A DNA stretch of 38,933 nt, taken from NCBI GenBank assembly GCA_022396035.1, contig JAIOXO010000016.1, forward strand, positions 1 to 38,933. Direction: 5' to 3'. Shown piece after piece: positions 1 through 6,893 of this stretch (positions within the stretch are counted from its first letter, which is position 1; every line of letters starts with the position of its first letter). The notes below the pieces were generated by a model. It saw nothing but the letters and a program-made list of their open reading frames with translations. It did not search any database and was not told the DNA's origin. The position numbers and the translations under genes were made by a program. The stretch is from Actinomycetes bacterium (GTDB lineage Bacteria; Actinomycetota; Humimicrobiia; Humimicrobiales; Humimicrobiaceae).

Positions 1-815
1 CGCTACTGCAAATCTATGCACCATCTCCCATATTACAGTGTTAGCTGTTGCTTATTTTTCCTCATTTGTCAAAGAACTCAGGTAAAATTCGGTTTGTTAA
101 AAGCTTTCTCCCGAATTTTTAATTTCGTGAAGCCCTATATGTTTTAATACTAAAATAAAAAAACCGACTATATTTAGTCGGTTTCGCTATTAGCTAAACT
201 TTTACTATACAATTGGCGACCAATTATAATAAGAAAAGCCTTAATGCTACTAAATTGTTTTTTTATTAAATTCGGTGATTGGTATTATTTAGTATAATTA
301 TAATACTGATATGGTGAATATCAAATTATTTTAAATTTCCTGAAAGAATAGCGGAAATCAGAAACTCAAATCTGGTATAAAAATATCCTCACTTAATCCC
401 AATAATCTGGTTCTAACTCTGCCCACAGTCCCCAGCCACCTCTAAGACAATTAATATTCAATTTTTATTTTAATTTTAAAAGTTCTTGCTATTACACTAA
501 TTGGGGCGGCCACTTCCAGATATCCATGTCATGGGCTATAGGAATAATGTCCTGCCAATACCTCCTAATATGCCTGAAATCGGAACTCTATCGCAAAAAA
601 TTTAACCTCTTTTTCCTCTTGTAATATAATAAGAAACTTTTAATCACCGAATGTTATTTTTTGACATTTTTCAATATATTATACTGGAAGTGCTGCAGAT
701 GCGACGCTCTTTTACTGTTTATTTAAAATAATAATAAAAATCATCTTCTATTGGAATAAAGCCATACAAATAATATATAATTATTTCTAATAAAATTTAA
801 TAAAACAAAAGTGAA
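1..815. other. AT-rich intergenic region, no convincing gene
   Basis: No reading frame here resembles a known protein. It contains one clear stem-loop (161-184, listed separately). A stretch around 361-392 resembles one at about 3138-3165, on the other side of the two lipoprotein genes; both contain ggtataaaaata. On the minus strand 492-587 is an open frame of about 30 codons that reads protein-like (ending in WKWPPQLV) and may be an eroded gene end, but it has no start or ribosome binding site. A TTGACA at 661-666 is followed by TATACT at 680-685, but the 13-base spacer is too short for a standard promoter. Confidence 0.5.
161..184 (-). terminator. Rho-independent terminator, minus strand
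   Basis: A perfect 10-bp inverted repeat (aaaccgacta / tagtcggttt) has a 4-base loop. Read on the minus strand the stem is followed by a T-rich run (the plus-strand A-tract at about 151-160), the layout of an intrinsic terminator. No recognisable minus-strand gene lies upstream of it within this window, so it may be left over from a lost gene. Confidence 0.6.
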
Positions 816-1883
816 ATGAAAAAAGTATCAAAAAAAATTCATATTGTCTTGTTTTTTCTTCTTTTAATGATCATCCTTTTATATGTTATTGGGTGCTCAA
901 ACACCTCCTCAAATGCATCTGACAGAATTGAATCTTCGGTTTCAAAAGACCAGGCAGCGTCCGCTGACTCTATTGGCAATAATAAAAATGATCAGGAAGG
1001 TGTGCCACTTCCCCAGGATGAAGCAAATGGTATTTACATTGATGGTGATTATGCATTTGTAGCTGATTACATGAAGGGGCTTTATGTCTATGATATTTCG
1101 GATAGGTTAAATCCCATAAAAATTTCAGAAATTGAGCTTCCTGGAGACGGCATGGATGTTTTTGTATTGGGTAAATTTGCCTACGTTGCATGCGGGTATG
1201 AGGGTTTGAATATTATAGATATTTCTGATATTAAAAATATGAAGGTATTATCAACCTTTAAACAAGACGATTTTTCCTCTGATTATGCGAAAAGAATGCA
1301 GATAAAAGATGACATATTATTTCTTGCAGATGGCGTGGGAGGTTTTAAGATTATAGATATAAGCATGCCTTACAGTCCCAGATTAATAAGCAAGTTTGGC
1401 TCAACCTACCAGGGGTCAATAGATGATGTTGGTATTGATGGAGACACAGCTTTTCTTGCAGATTACAGGGCAGGTTTTATATTGGTTGATATAAAAGATT
1501 TAAATAATCCCGGGCTTGTCTCAGAGATCCGTACAACCGGTATGGCAAAAGGATTATGCATAATAGAAAGAAATGAAGACAAATCATATGTAATGGTTGC
1601 TGATTATAAAAGCATCCAGGTAATAGATGTTTCTGATATTTCAAAACCTTTGATTGCCGGAAATTATGATGGTTTAAAAAATGTGGTAAGCATAACTTCA
1701 TCGGGAAACACTGCGTTTGCAGCAGATTATAATCTGGGACTTGTTCAGCTTGACATTACAGAGATTACAAGACCCATTCTTATAAATACTTTCGATACAG
1801 GAAAGACAAATGATGTCTGCATTTATGAAGGCTATATTTATGCCGTGGGAGAAAAAGGTATTTCTGTTTTTGCAATTGAATAG
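816..1883 (+). CDS. LVIVD-repeat beta-propeller lipoprotein
   Basis: This 355-residue secreted lipoprotein has a basic N-terminus, a hydrophobic stretch and a lipobox ending in VIGC at about residue 27, so it is probably anchored to the outer face of the cytoplasmic membrane. A low-complexity Ser/Asp-rich linker of about 40 residues follows. Then come six or seven repeats of about 43 residues with the LVIVD signature (GLYVYDISD, GLNIIDISD, GFKIIDIS, GFILVDIKD, IQVIDVSD, LVQLDITE), which fold as a propeller. Such domains are thought to act in surface binding; no enzyme activity is evident. There is no clear Shine-Dalgarno before the ATG. The gene is AT-richer than those after 5 kb and is followed after 29 bases by a second propeller lipoprotein, so the two probably form an operon. 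Confidence 0.85.
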   Translation: MKKVSKKIHIVLFFLLLMIILLYVIGCSNTSSNASDRIESSVSKDQAASADSIGNNKNDQEGVPLPQDEANGIYIDGDYAFVADYMKGLYVYDISDRLNPIKISEIELPGDGMDVFVLGKFAYVACGYEGLNIIDISDIKNMKVLSTFKQDDFSSDYAKRMQIKDDILFLADGVGGFKIIDISMPYSPRLISKFGSTYQGSIDDVGIDGDTAFLADYRAGFILVDIKDLNNPGLVSEIRTTGMAKGLCIIERNEDKSYVMVADYKSIQVIDVSDISKPLIAGNYDGLKNVVSITSSGNTAFAADYNLGLVQLDITEITRPILINTFDTGKTNDVCIYEGYIYAVGEKGISVFAIE

Positions 1884-1912
1884 TTTTAATTTATACGAGG
1901 GGAAAGAATTTT

Positions 1913-3061
1913 ATGAAAAGAGCAATATTTATTATGCTTGTAATAACTCTCATAATTTCACTTTTATTGTTGTTGAATGCTTGTAACATAAAAAAAGGTG
2001 TTACTGAAACAAAGGAAGGTGGGCAATTTACAGTAGAGAGCAGTAAAGATAGTACCCAGGCCCAGGAATCAAATAAAGAAGATATCCAGGATAGTTTATC
2101 ACCTGAAGATGAGGAAACATTTGAAAAATTATACAATCCTCCCCAAGAGGGAAGCCCTGAAAATATTGGTAAAATTATATTTTGCTCAGAACCTGAAGAG
2201 ACTGAAGAAAATGGGGATTATTATCTTTATACAATAAATTCTGATGGCTCAGAGATGACAAAAATTGCATTTTTTGGTGATTGGATGTGGCACCCTGTGT
2301 GGTCACCTGAATACTCAAGGATAGCCTATTCTGCAAATTTAGGAGATACAGAGAAGATTTTTATAATGACAGCTGATGGCAGTGCAAACAAGCAGCTTAC
2401 ATTTGGAGAAGGCCGGGACAAGTTTCCAACCTGGTCACCTGATGGAAAACTTATTGCATATATATCCTATATTGACAGCACACCAAATCTATCTGTTATA
2501 GATATTTATGGAAAAAGCCAAAAGCAGCTGACTTTTGTAGAAGGTAAAGATACTGTGGTATGGCCAAGCTTCTCTCCTGTAGAAGATACAATAGCCTATA
2601 CATATAATTCATCAGAAGAAGGAATAGGTGCAAGAATTATTGTAGTAAAAAGTGATGGAACAGAGATTGTAAAAATTCCGGCTCCTGAAAATCCAAAAGC
2701 ACACTTTTCTCATCCTGGCTGGTCACCCGACGGCAAAATAATGTATTTTCTTTCAAACCAGTCAAGACATGTTGAAGTTTGGAAGATAGATTATTATAAG
2801 CTTATACACAACCTGACCGCAGATGAGAACGATAAATATGATGATTTAGGGCTTATGCAGTTAACTGATCTATATGGCAATGGTGTAGCTGCAGATTACC
2901 GGCCAAGAGTATCTCCAGATGGAAAAAAGATTGTATTTTGTGGAGGATGCCAGGAAGAGCCTGTATCCGGGTTTAACCTTATTACAATAAATACTGATGG
3001 ATCTGATATTACAAACATAACCGATTTTACAATAGATGCATGTGAGTGGCCTGACTGGTAA
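1913..3061 (+). CDS. TolB-like WD40/PD40 beta-propeller lipoprotein
   Basis: This 382-residue protein has a signal peptide with lipobox LNAC at about residues 21-24 and an acidic linker to about residue 80. It then has repeated PD40/TolB-type motifs: WSPEYSRIAYSA, WSPDGKLIAYIS, FSPVEDTIAYTY, WSPDGKIMYFLS and VSPDGKKIVFCGG, each preceded by a strand reading like IFIMTADGS. The family is a six-bladed propeller used for protein contacts; this one lacks the Tol-Pal partners, so a generic extracytoplasmic binding role is all that can be inferred. The start is supported by gaggggaaag about 8 bases upstream of the ATG. It is probably co-transcribed with the LVIVD lipoprotein before it. Confidence 0.85.
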   Translation: MKRAIFIMLVITLIISLLLLLNACNIKKGVTETKEGGQFTVESSKDSTQAQESNKEDIQDSLSPEDEETFEKLYNPPQEGSPENIGKIIFCSEPEETEENGDYYLYTINSDGSEMTKIAFFGDWMWHPVWSPEYSRIAYSANLGDTEKIFIMTADGSANKQLTFGEGRDKFPTWSPDGKLIAYISYIDSTPNLSVIDIYGKSQKQLTFVEGKDTVVWPSFSPVEDTIAYTYNSSEEGIGARIIVVKSDGTEIVKIPAPENPKAHFSHPGWSPDGKIMYFLSNQSRHVEVWKIDYYKLIHNLTADENDKYDDLGLMQLTDLYGNGVAADYRPRVSPDGKKIVFCGGCQEEPVSGFNLITINTDGSDITNITDFTIDACEWPDW

Positions 3062-3222
3062 TAATTGTATATAGAAACTTTTATCTGTAAAAAATAAATA
3101 GTGAGTAACAAGGTAGGGTAAATACCTATTAAGTCTGAAAACTCAGCTCAGGTATAAAAATAATCTTATCTGAAGTTGTAATTACAGTCCTAACACCGTA
3201 CGCTATGGTCAGCCAACTTTTA

Positions 3223-3240
3223 GGCTCTTCACCAACAACC
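3223..3240 (+). repeat. 18-bp direct repeat, copy 1
   Basis: The sequence ggctcttcaccaacaacc occurs here and again, exactly, at 4062-4079. The two copies bracket the MazE/MazF remnant and the truncated transposase. They may mark ends or target flanks of a mobile element, or copies of a small intergenic repeat. Confidence 0.6.
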
Positions 3241-3283
3241 ATGGCAGCCCAATAACAACTTGCAATTTCATATGGCTATATCT

Positions 3284-3312
3284 ATATTGTAATTGCAATA
3301 TTATTACAATAT
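3284..3312. promoter_or_regulatory. Palindromic operator candidate of the antitoxin gene
   Basis: ATATTGTAAT (3284-3293) and ATTACAATAT (3303-3312) form a perfect 10-bp inverted repeat with a 9-base spacer, ending just before the antitoxin ribosome binding site (ggagaag). AbrB/MazE-type antitoxins bind palindromes in their own promoters, so this is the likely autoregulatory operator. The evidence is position and symmetry only. Confidence 0.6.
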
Positions 3313-3324
3313 ATTGGAGAAGTT

Positions 3325-3567
3325 ATGAAGTCAAAATTAATTAAGATAGGCAATTCTTGGGGAATAAGAATAAACTCTCATATAATTAAGGAGTGCGAAC
3401 TAGGCAATGAGATAGTAATAAAAGTAGCAGATAAAAAATTAATTGTTGAAGCTGTTAAGGAAAAAAGAAAAGGATGGGAATCTAGTTTTAAGAAAATGCA
3501 ACAAGCAAGTGAAGACAATCTTCTAATTAGTGAAGGAAATGATTTTGATAAGGACTGGGAATGGTAA
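3325..3567 (+). CDS. mazE: MazE-like AbrB-family antitoxin
   Basis: This 80-residue protein begins with the swapped-hairpin AbrB DNA-binding domain (KLIKIGNSWGIRI, then a strand ending IVIKVADKKLIVEAV, residues 3-45). The acidic, Trp-containing C-terminal tail (about 46-80) is the type that docks on MazF toxins. The ATG is set by ggagaag five bases upstream. Its stop codon overlaps the start of the toxin frame, the usual mazEF coupling. Because that toxin is truncated, the antitoxin is probably an orphan or retained as a regulator. Confidence 0.85.
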   Translation: MKSKLIKIGNSWGIRINSHIIKECELGNEIVIKVADKKLIVEAVKEKRKGWESSFKKMQQASEDNLLISEGNDFDKDWEW

Positions 3568-3734
3568 TTCGCCAATACGATATTTTTTGGGTAGACCTCA
3601 ATACAACCAAAGGCCATGAAATAAAAAAGGTTAGGCCTTGCGTTATTTTATCGCCTATTGAGATGAATTTAAATATTAGTACTATAATTATGATTATGTA
3701 TAATTTTTTCTGTAATTTGATAACCGGTCTTTAA
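3561..3734 (+). pseudogene. mazF: Truncated MazF/PemK-family toxin
   Basis: The ATG overlaps the last codons of the antitoxin gene. The first 45 or so residues match the N-terminus of MazF (IRQYDIFWVDLN, GHEIKKVRPCVILSP, then NISTII), including the Arg-Pro strand of the PemK fold. After about 3695 the frame loses all similarity and stops at 3732-3734, giving 57 residues instead of the usual 105-120. The missing C-terminal half contains catalytic and antitoxin-binding parts, so activity is unlikely. The break lies about 50-100 bases upstream of a transposase remnant, consistent with disruption by an insertion sequence. Confidence 0.75.
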
Positions 3735-3740
3735 CATAAT

Positions 3741-3801
3741 GTCCATCACTCTCCAAAATATTATGCTAACTATAAACAAATAAAAAGGAGAAGTGATGGA
3801 C
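3741..3801 (+). promoter_or_regulatory. Inverted repeat covering the transposase RBS and start
   Basis: GTCCATCACTCTCC (3741-3754) is complementary, with one bulged base, to GGAGAAGTGATGGAC (3787-3801), which contains both the Shine-Dalgarno and the ATG at 3796. A transcript reading in from upstream would fold this into a hairpin that hides the start site. This is a known way for insertion sequences to damp transposase translation from outside promoters. The role is inferred from the pairing. Confidence 0.5.
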
Positions 3802-4026
3802 AATTACAACAATAATGCTAAAGAGAAAAAGTTTCAAGATGCACTGGTAGATGAGAAGGATATTTTAAGAAATATTATTCAAGACTTTTGCCAGAACCTA
3901 CTGGAAGAAGAGATGGAAGACCACCTAGGCGCTAAAAAATATGAAAGGACTGACGTGCGGCAAGGACATAGAAATGGCAAACAGCTATGGATATTGCTAA
4001 TGATATGGATCATTTTAAGATATTAA
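3796..4026 (+). pseudogene. Truncated IS256 (Mutator-type) transposase
   Basis: About 76 residues remain of a protein normally near 400. The N-terminal region is recognisable: IIQDFCQNLLEEEMEDHLGAK followed by YERTD and HRNGK, the IS256-family signature preceding the zinc-binding and DDE core. After HRNGK the sequence departs from the family and stops at 4024-4026, so the DDE catalytic domain is missing. The ATG at 3796 has aaaggag five bases upstream; a GTG one codon earlier is less likely. It follows the broken mazF, so this insertion is the likely cause of that break. No matching far end of the element was found. Confidence 0.7.
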
Positions 4027-4061
4027 ATTTGCTCAGGGGAACCATCATACTTTAAATTATC

Positions 4062-4079
4062 GGCTCTTCACCAACAACC
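4062..4079 (+). repeat. 18-bp direct repeat, copy 2
   Basis: This is an exact copy of the 18-mer at 3223-3240. It lies just past the transposase remnant. Confidence 0.6.
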
Positions 4080-4100
4080 GTATAACACCCTAACCCGTAA

Positions 4101-4160
4101 ATGGTAGTTTCTAAACGAGAGGACCATATCCAGCTTAACATATGCAGTGGGGTCTTTTTT
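4101..4160 (+). terminator. Possible plus-strand terminator with nested hairpins
   Basis: ATGGT (4101-4105) can pair with ACCAT (4123-4127) and CATAT (4125-4129) with ATATG (4140-4144). An imperfect AGGACC/GGGTCT stem then leads into six T residues at 4155-4160. It could end transcripts from the transposase remnant. The stems are short and compete, so the call is weak. Confidence 0.3.
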
Positions 4161-4225
4161 AACACTTAAAGGAAAGGGTATTGCTTCAATGAATCCTCCC
4201 TAATTACCGGTGGGGTAACCAGAAA

Positions 4226-4391
4226 TAAAAAGGCCCCAACGAATCTTTTGCCTTAGCTTTCACACGTTAGGCTAATCAACACATTGGGACCCAGAGAGTA
4301 AAAGTTGTGCGGTAAATCTTTAAAAGATGCTAATTACTATTTACTTTCTTTCGTCTATAAATTTCATTGCCTTTTAAAGCTACCTAACTTT
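4226..4391 (-). ncRNA. Candidate small structured RNA, unit 1
   Basis: On the minus strand a promoter (4397-4424) is followed by about 165 bases with long self-complementarity: CTTTAAAAG (4318-4326) pairs with CTTTTAAAG (4371-4379), GGTA (4311-4314) with TACC (4381-4384), and AGTAAAAGTT (4297-4306) with AACTTTTACT (4386-4395). It ends in a conserved hairpin (4232-4290) followed by a T-rich run. A diverged second copy lies at 4709-4877; the shared parts are the terminal hairpin, including its loop motif AAAAGATTCG, and an internal ACGAAAG...GTAAA stretch. No known RNA family was recognised. Part of the outermost stem overlaps the predicted start site, so the 5' end is uncertain. Confidence 0.45.
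4232..4290 (-). terminator. Terminator-like conserved hairpin of unit 1
   Basis: The outer stem CCCAA/TTGGG (4235-4239 with 4284-4288) and inner stem GCCT/AGGC (4250-4253 with 4269-4272) are followed, on the minus strand, by a T-rich run (plus A-tract 4223-4231). Unit 2 keeps the same stems with base changes on both sides (CCCCAG/CTGGGG), which supports selection for structure. Confidence 0.5.
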
Positions 4392-4654
4392 TACTTTCTA
4401 TAATCATCATAGCAGACCTGTCAAGGGGTAGAATAGATTATAAGTTGTTTAGTGAATCACTGGCCGGAGTTATAGTAGTCAGGGAAGGGCAGGAGCAAAA
4501 ACTTGAAAACTTATTTAAGGGATACAACATAAAAATTACAGAAGTGGGCAATACTACCGATGATTGGAGCTTTACTGCTTATATAAACGGCAAGCCTATT
4601 CTAAATATTTCAAATGAGAAATTAGCACGAGCCTATCTTAGGGATTATAAATAA
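4388..4654 (+). pseudogene. Gene fragment resembling the PurL C-terminus
   Basis: The open frame runs from just after a stop at 4385-4387 to the TAA at 4652-4654. It has no good start codon (a TTG lies at 4445) and no ribosome binding site. From LFSESLAGVIVV to the end it resembles the C-terminal end of phosphoribosylformylglycinamidine synthase: an LFSES-G-hhV strand, a Glu/Lys helix, an IKITEVGNTTDDW stretch and a final helix with KLARAYL. About 80 of more than 700 residues remain, so it would be non-functional. It sits between the two RNA-like repeats, so it may have been caught in a duplication or insertion. The identification is by eye and moderate at best. Confidence 0.4.
4397..4424 (-). 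promoter_or_regulatory. Minus-strand promoter of RNA unit 1
   Basis: The -35 box is a perfect TTGACA (complement of 4419-4424) and the -10 box reads TATAGA (complement of 4397-4402), with a 16-base spacer. It points into unit 1. Confidence 0.5.
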
Positions 4655-4708
4655 CAAAGGCCCTAATTAAAGCTGGGTTTTTAAGTTTAATAAGAGTTTT
4701 GGTGCATC

Positions 4709-4877
4709 AAAAAACCCCAGCGAATCTTTTGCCTTTGCTTTAACACTTTAGGCTACTTAATACCCTGGGGTCTTTCCTTGAAACTTTTCTAAGGATCTCT
4801 CCGAAAGTAACTCATTTTTACGGCCTTTCGTTTGTAAAAAAAACTACTATCAAAGGTTGCCTTCTTTTTCAAGGCAT
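4709..4877 (-). ncRNA. Candidate small structured RNA, unit 2
   Basis: This is a second, diverged copy of the unit at 4226-4391 in the same orientation. From the predicted 5' end it contains four hairpins: TGCCTT/AAGGCA (4858-4863 with 4871-4876), CGAAAG/CTTTCG (4802-4807 with 4825-4830), TCCTT/AAGGA (4775-4779 with 4791-4795), and a terminal CCCCAG/CTGGGG stem (4715-4720 with 4765-4770) that encloses a conserved GCCT/AGGC stem. Six T residues follow on the minus strand. The length (about 168 bases), promoter and terminator match a stand-alone small RNA gene. The function is unknown, and it is not a tRNA, tmRNA or SRP RNA that I can recognise. Confidence 0.5.
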
Positions 4878-4881
4878 GTTA

Positions 4882-4911
4882 AATATACCTCAAGTGTAAG
4901 GTACTTGTCAA
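4882..4911 (-). promoter_or_regulatory. Minus-strand promoter of RNA unit 2
   Basis: The -35 box TTGACA (complement of 4906-4911) and -10 box TATATT (complement of 4882-4887) are separated by 18 bases, and transcription would start near 4877. The TGTCAAG core is shared with the unit 1 promoter. Confidence 0.55.
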
Positions 4912-4938
4912 GAGGAAAATCACCAGTGTCATCTAAGT

Positions 4939-4986
4939 TTTAAAAGTGCACACTTATATTAGGATTTAAAATTTAAAAGTGCACAC
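4939..4986. repeat. Two 15-bp direct repeats containing GTGCAC
   Basis: The sequence tttaaaagtgcacac occurs at 4939-4953 and 4972-4986, 33 bases apart. Paired subterminal repeats of this type resemble the ends of IS21-like elements. The second copy lies immediately before a TATAAT (4994-4999) and a short open frame. A transposon-end origin is inference. Confidence 0.4.
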
Positions 4987-5027
4987 CTCAGGCTATAATC
5001 AGACCAAAAACAGAAAGGTCAGAGGCT

Positions 5028-5087
5028 ATGGCACAGATCCACAATGGATTTGGTACCAGGAAAGTAAAAGTCATTGTTAAAAAGTAG
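5028..5087 (+). pseudogene. 20-codon frame, possible start of a lost element gene
   Basis: The ATG at 5028 is preceded by aaagg and gagg and by a TATAAT box at 4994-4999. The frame reads MAQIHNGFGTRKVKVIVKK and stops. Its position right after transposon-end-like repeats suggests the first codons of a deleted element gene. No protein family was identified. Confidence 0.25.
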
Positions 5088-5133
5088 ATAAAAAAGAAAA
5101 ATCGGAAACATAAATTATTTGGTCAAGAATCCC

Positions 5134-6594
5134 TTACTGGCGGGATAAAGTAAATATTTTGCCGGCGATACCCTGCTTGTCAACATGTGATTCAAACTGG
5201 CGGTAAGGAATAGTTACAGTAAAATCTCCTGCAGCATAGGGAGTTACCTGGTAAGGTAGAAAATTGACCAGCGGCCCTTCTTTAGTAATTAAAACCTGGG
5301 AGAAATTTTCTTTGGTAGGAGCAGTTCCGCTTTTTTTCCATTCAATCTCCGGCTCCAAGCCCTGTTGGCCAATCTGCATTTTCTCTTTCAAATCCTCAAA
5401 ACAATATTCTGACAGAAACTCAAGATAGTTGAAATCAGCCATGAAAATATGTTCCAAATCAATTATGCTATTATGGTTGAAACTGTAATTTATGGCCTGA
5501 AAATGCTGCATTCCATGGGCACCCCCGGTATAGGGGTATATATAGAAAAGGAGGGAAACAAAATTATCTTCATATTCAAATAATGAGTAGTCAACAGACG
5601 GCATATAACCTACTGACTGGTTTACGGTTTCCATATCTTCAGTTTGCTCAATCATATCTTCAAAATCAGATATCATAGGATCAATATTATCCTTTACAAT
5701 TAAGTCATTTAATCCCTTAGTATTATTACCGTTAGTTTGCAGCTCAGGATAAGCTGCTGTAATCTGGTAGGGAAACTGATTATCCTGTTTAAAGATATTA
5801 TGTCCTACAACCAGGCGGTTACCGGAAAAATCTGTACCATAATCATTTATTTTTAAAGAATCTATTATTAAATCAAAAGAATCATTCCATTCCTGCGCGG
5901 GTCCAGAGGCCCGGCCCTCTACCACATTCTGGTAAAAATCCTGTTGTTTCTCCAGATCCCATACAGGATTGGTACCGCAATCCTGGTTATCATAATTAAA
6001 ATATTCTTCCATAGAGCTGATAATGCTGTCTTTGTCTGCGGATAGAATAATTTCAACCCGGCAGCCTTGATTGTAAAAAACAGTATGTCTTTCAAAGACT
6101 ATATTGCAGGGGTTTCCCCTGGACAAAGTCATGTATTCCTTTATCTTTATATTATCTATTTCATAAGTTCTTAGGGAAGGCTCATAGGCCTGGTCATTTT
6201 CCTGAAGGCACTGTTCCTGTTGCAGCTTTCCCCCTTTACCACCAGCTGTAAGATTTTCTATTTTCTGTACCTGCACCACCAGGTTAAGCTTTGCATAAGG
6301 ATTGGTAACATAGAGGCTGGAGGATAATATGGTCCGGTCCAGGGGGTAAACAAATATAAAATCTGCATCATCTGAAAAGTACATTACATCACTGGAAGTT
6401 TCCTGCGCGGCAGCTGATCCCTCCGGCGAGGATGGTTCGGTTTCAGCCTCCTGGCCCCGGGCCTTATTTTCAGTTTCTGGTATTTGTGCAGGCGTATCAG
6501 CTGGTTCAATATTACTATAACCGGCACAGCCACTAGCAGCTACTATCAATACTGCCAGTAATGCAGCTGCATTGGTTAAGATTCTTTTGCCCAT
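5134..6594 (-). CDS. Lipoprotein with DUF3298/RsiV-like domain
   Basis: The protein has about 486 residues. The N-terminus (MGKRIL, hydrophobic segment, AASGC) is a lipoprotein signal with Cys at about residue 23. It is followed by a Pro/Glu/Ala-rich linker to about residue 70 and a central region unlike anything I recognise. The C-terminal half matches DUF3298: YPYTGGAHGMQHFQAINYSF, then DLEHIF and a final ITIPY-type strand pattern. This domain is shared with the RsiV anti-sigma factor and DUF4163 proteins and is extracytoplasmic. A TTG three codons earlier (6603) is an alternative start; neither has a clear Shine-Dalgarno, and the ATG gives a typical signal peptide. The gene is transcribed alone and divergent from the next gene. 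Confidence 0.75.
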   Translation of the reverse strand: MGKRILTNAAALLAVLIVAASGCAGYSNIEPADTPAQIPETENKARGQEAETEPSSPEGSAAAQETSSDVMYFSDDADFIFVYPLDRTILSSSLYVTNPYAKLNLVVQVQKIENLTAGGKGGKLQQEQCLQENDQAYEPSLRTYEIDNIKIKEYMTLSRGNPCNIVFERHTVFYNQGCRVEIILSADKDSIISSMEEYFNYDNQDCGTNPVWDLEKQQDFYQNVVEGRASGPAQEWNDSFDLIIDSLKINDYGTDFSGNRLVVGHNIFKQDNQFPYQITAAYPELQTNGNNTKGLNDLIVKDNIDPMISDFEDMIEQTEDMETVNQSVGYMPSVDYSLFEYEDNFVSLLFYIYPYTGGAHGMQHFQAINYSFNHNSIIDLEHIFMADFNYLEFLSEYCFEDLKEKMQIGQQGLEPEIEWKKSGTAPTKENFSQVLITKEGPLVNFLPYQVTPYAAGDFTVTIPYRQFESHVDKQGIAGKIFTLSRQ

Positions 6595-6893
6595 TCTTAT
6601 CAACTATGTTGTTAGTCAATTATTTATTAACAAAAGGCTATAATAAAAAGATAAAAATTAAACCATTTTTTAAGGATATAACTTAGATCAGCTCATTTAA
6701 AGGCTAAAAACCACCTTTGCCTTCCAAGCATCTGGATAATCTTGAGCCTGAAGGGGAAGATAAGGTTAAAATAACTTAAAAAAGTTTTCTAAATGAAAAA
6801 TATAGTTTATTATGATAACCAAACATGGTCCATAATATATTGGAATAAAACAGTGTAGGCAAGAATAGTATATTTTTAAAAGAAAGATTGCCC

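Larger units (their letters stand above)
4655..5133. other. Non-coding stretch with RNA unit 2 and element remnants
   Basis: No intact protein gene was found. The segment holds the second RNA-like unit with its promoter, a pair of 15-bp direct repeats and a 20-codon frame that may be the start of a lost transposase. The rest (5088-5133) is featureless AT-rich sequence leading to the end of the minus-strand lipoprotein gene. Confidence 0.5.

Noticed and set aside
492-587. Minus-strand frame of about 30 codons ending WKWPPQLV
   Set aside because: It reads protein-like but is short, has no start or ribosome binding site and no recognised family; kept only as a note in the intergenic entry.
661-685. 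TTGACA with TATACT as a promoter for the LVIVD lipoprotein
   Set aside because: The spacer is 13 bases, outside the usual 16-18, and no alternative pairing improves it.
4232-4290. Integron attC site (GTTAGGC at about 4266-4272)
   Set aside because: The core heptamer is present in unit 1, but its partner is not at attC spacing and unit 2 has TTTAGGC instead. Promoter and T-run on the minus strand fit an RNA gene better.
4226-4877. CRISPR array or tRNA/tmRNA/SRP RNA
   Set aside because: Only two diverged copies of about 165-200 bases are present, with no short repeat-spacer pattern, no T-loop consensus and no SRP or tmRNA signature.
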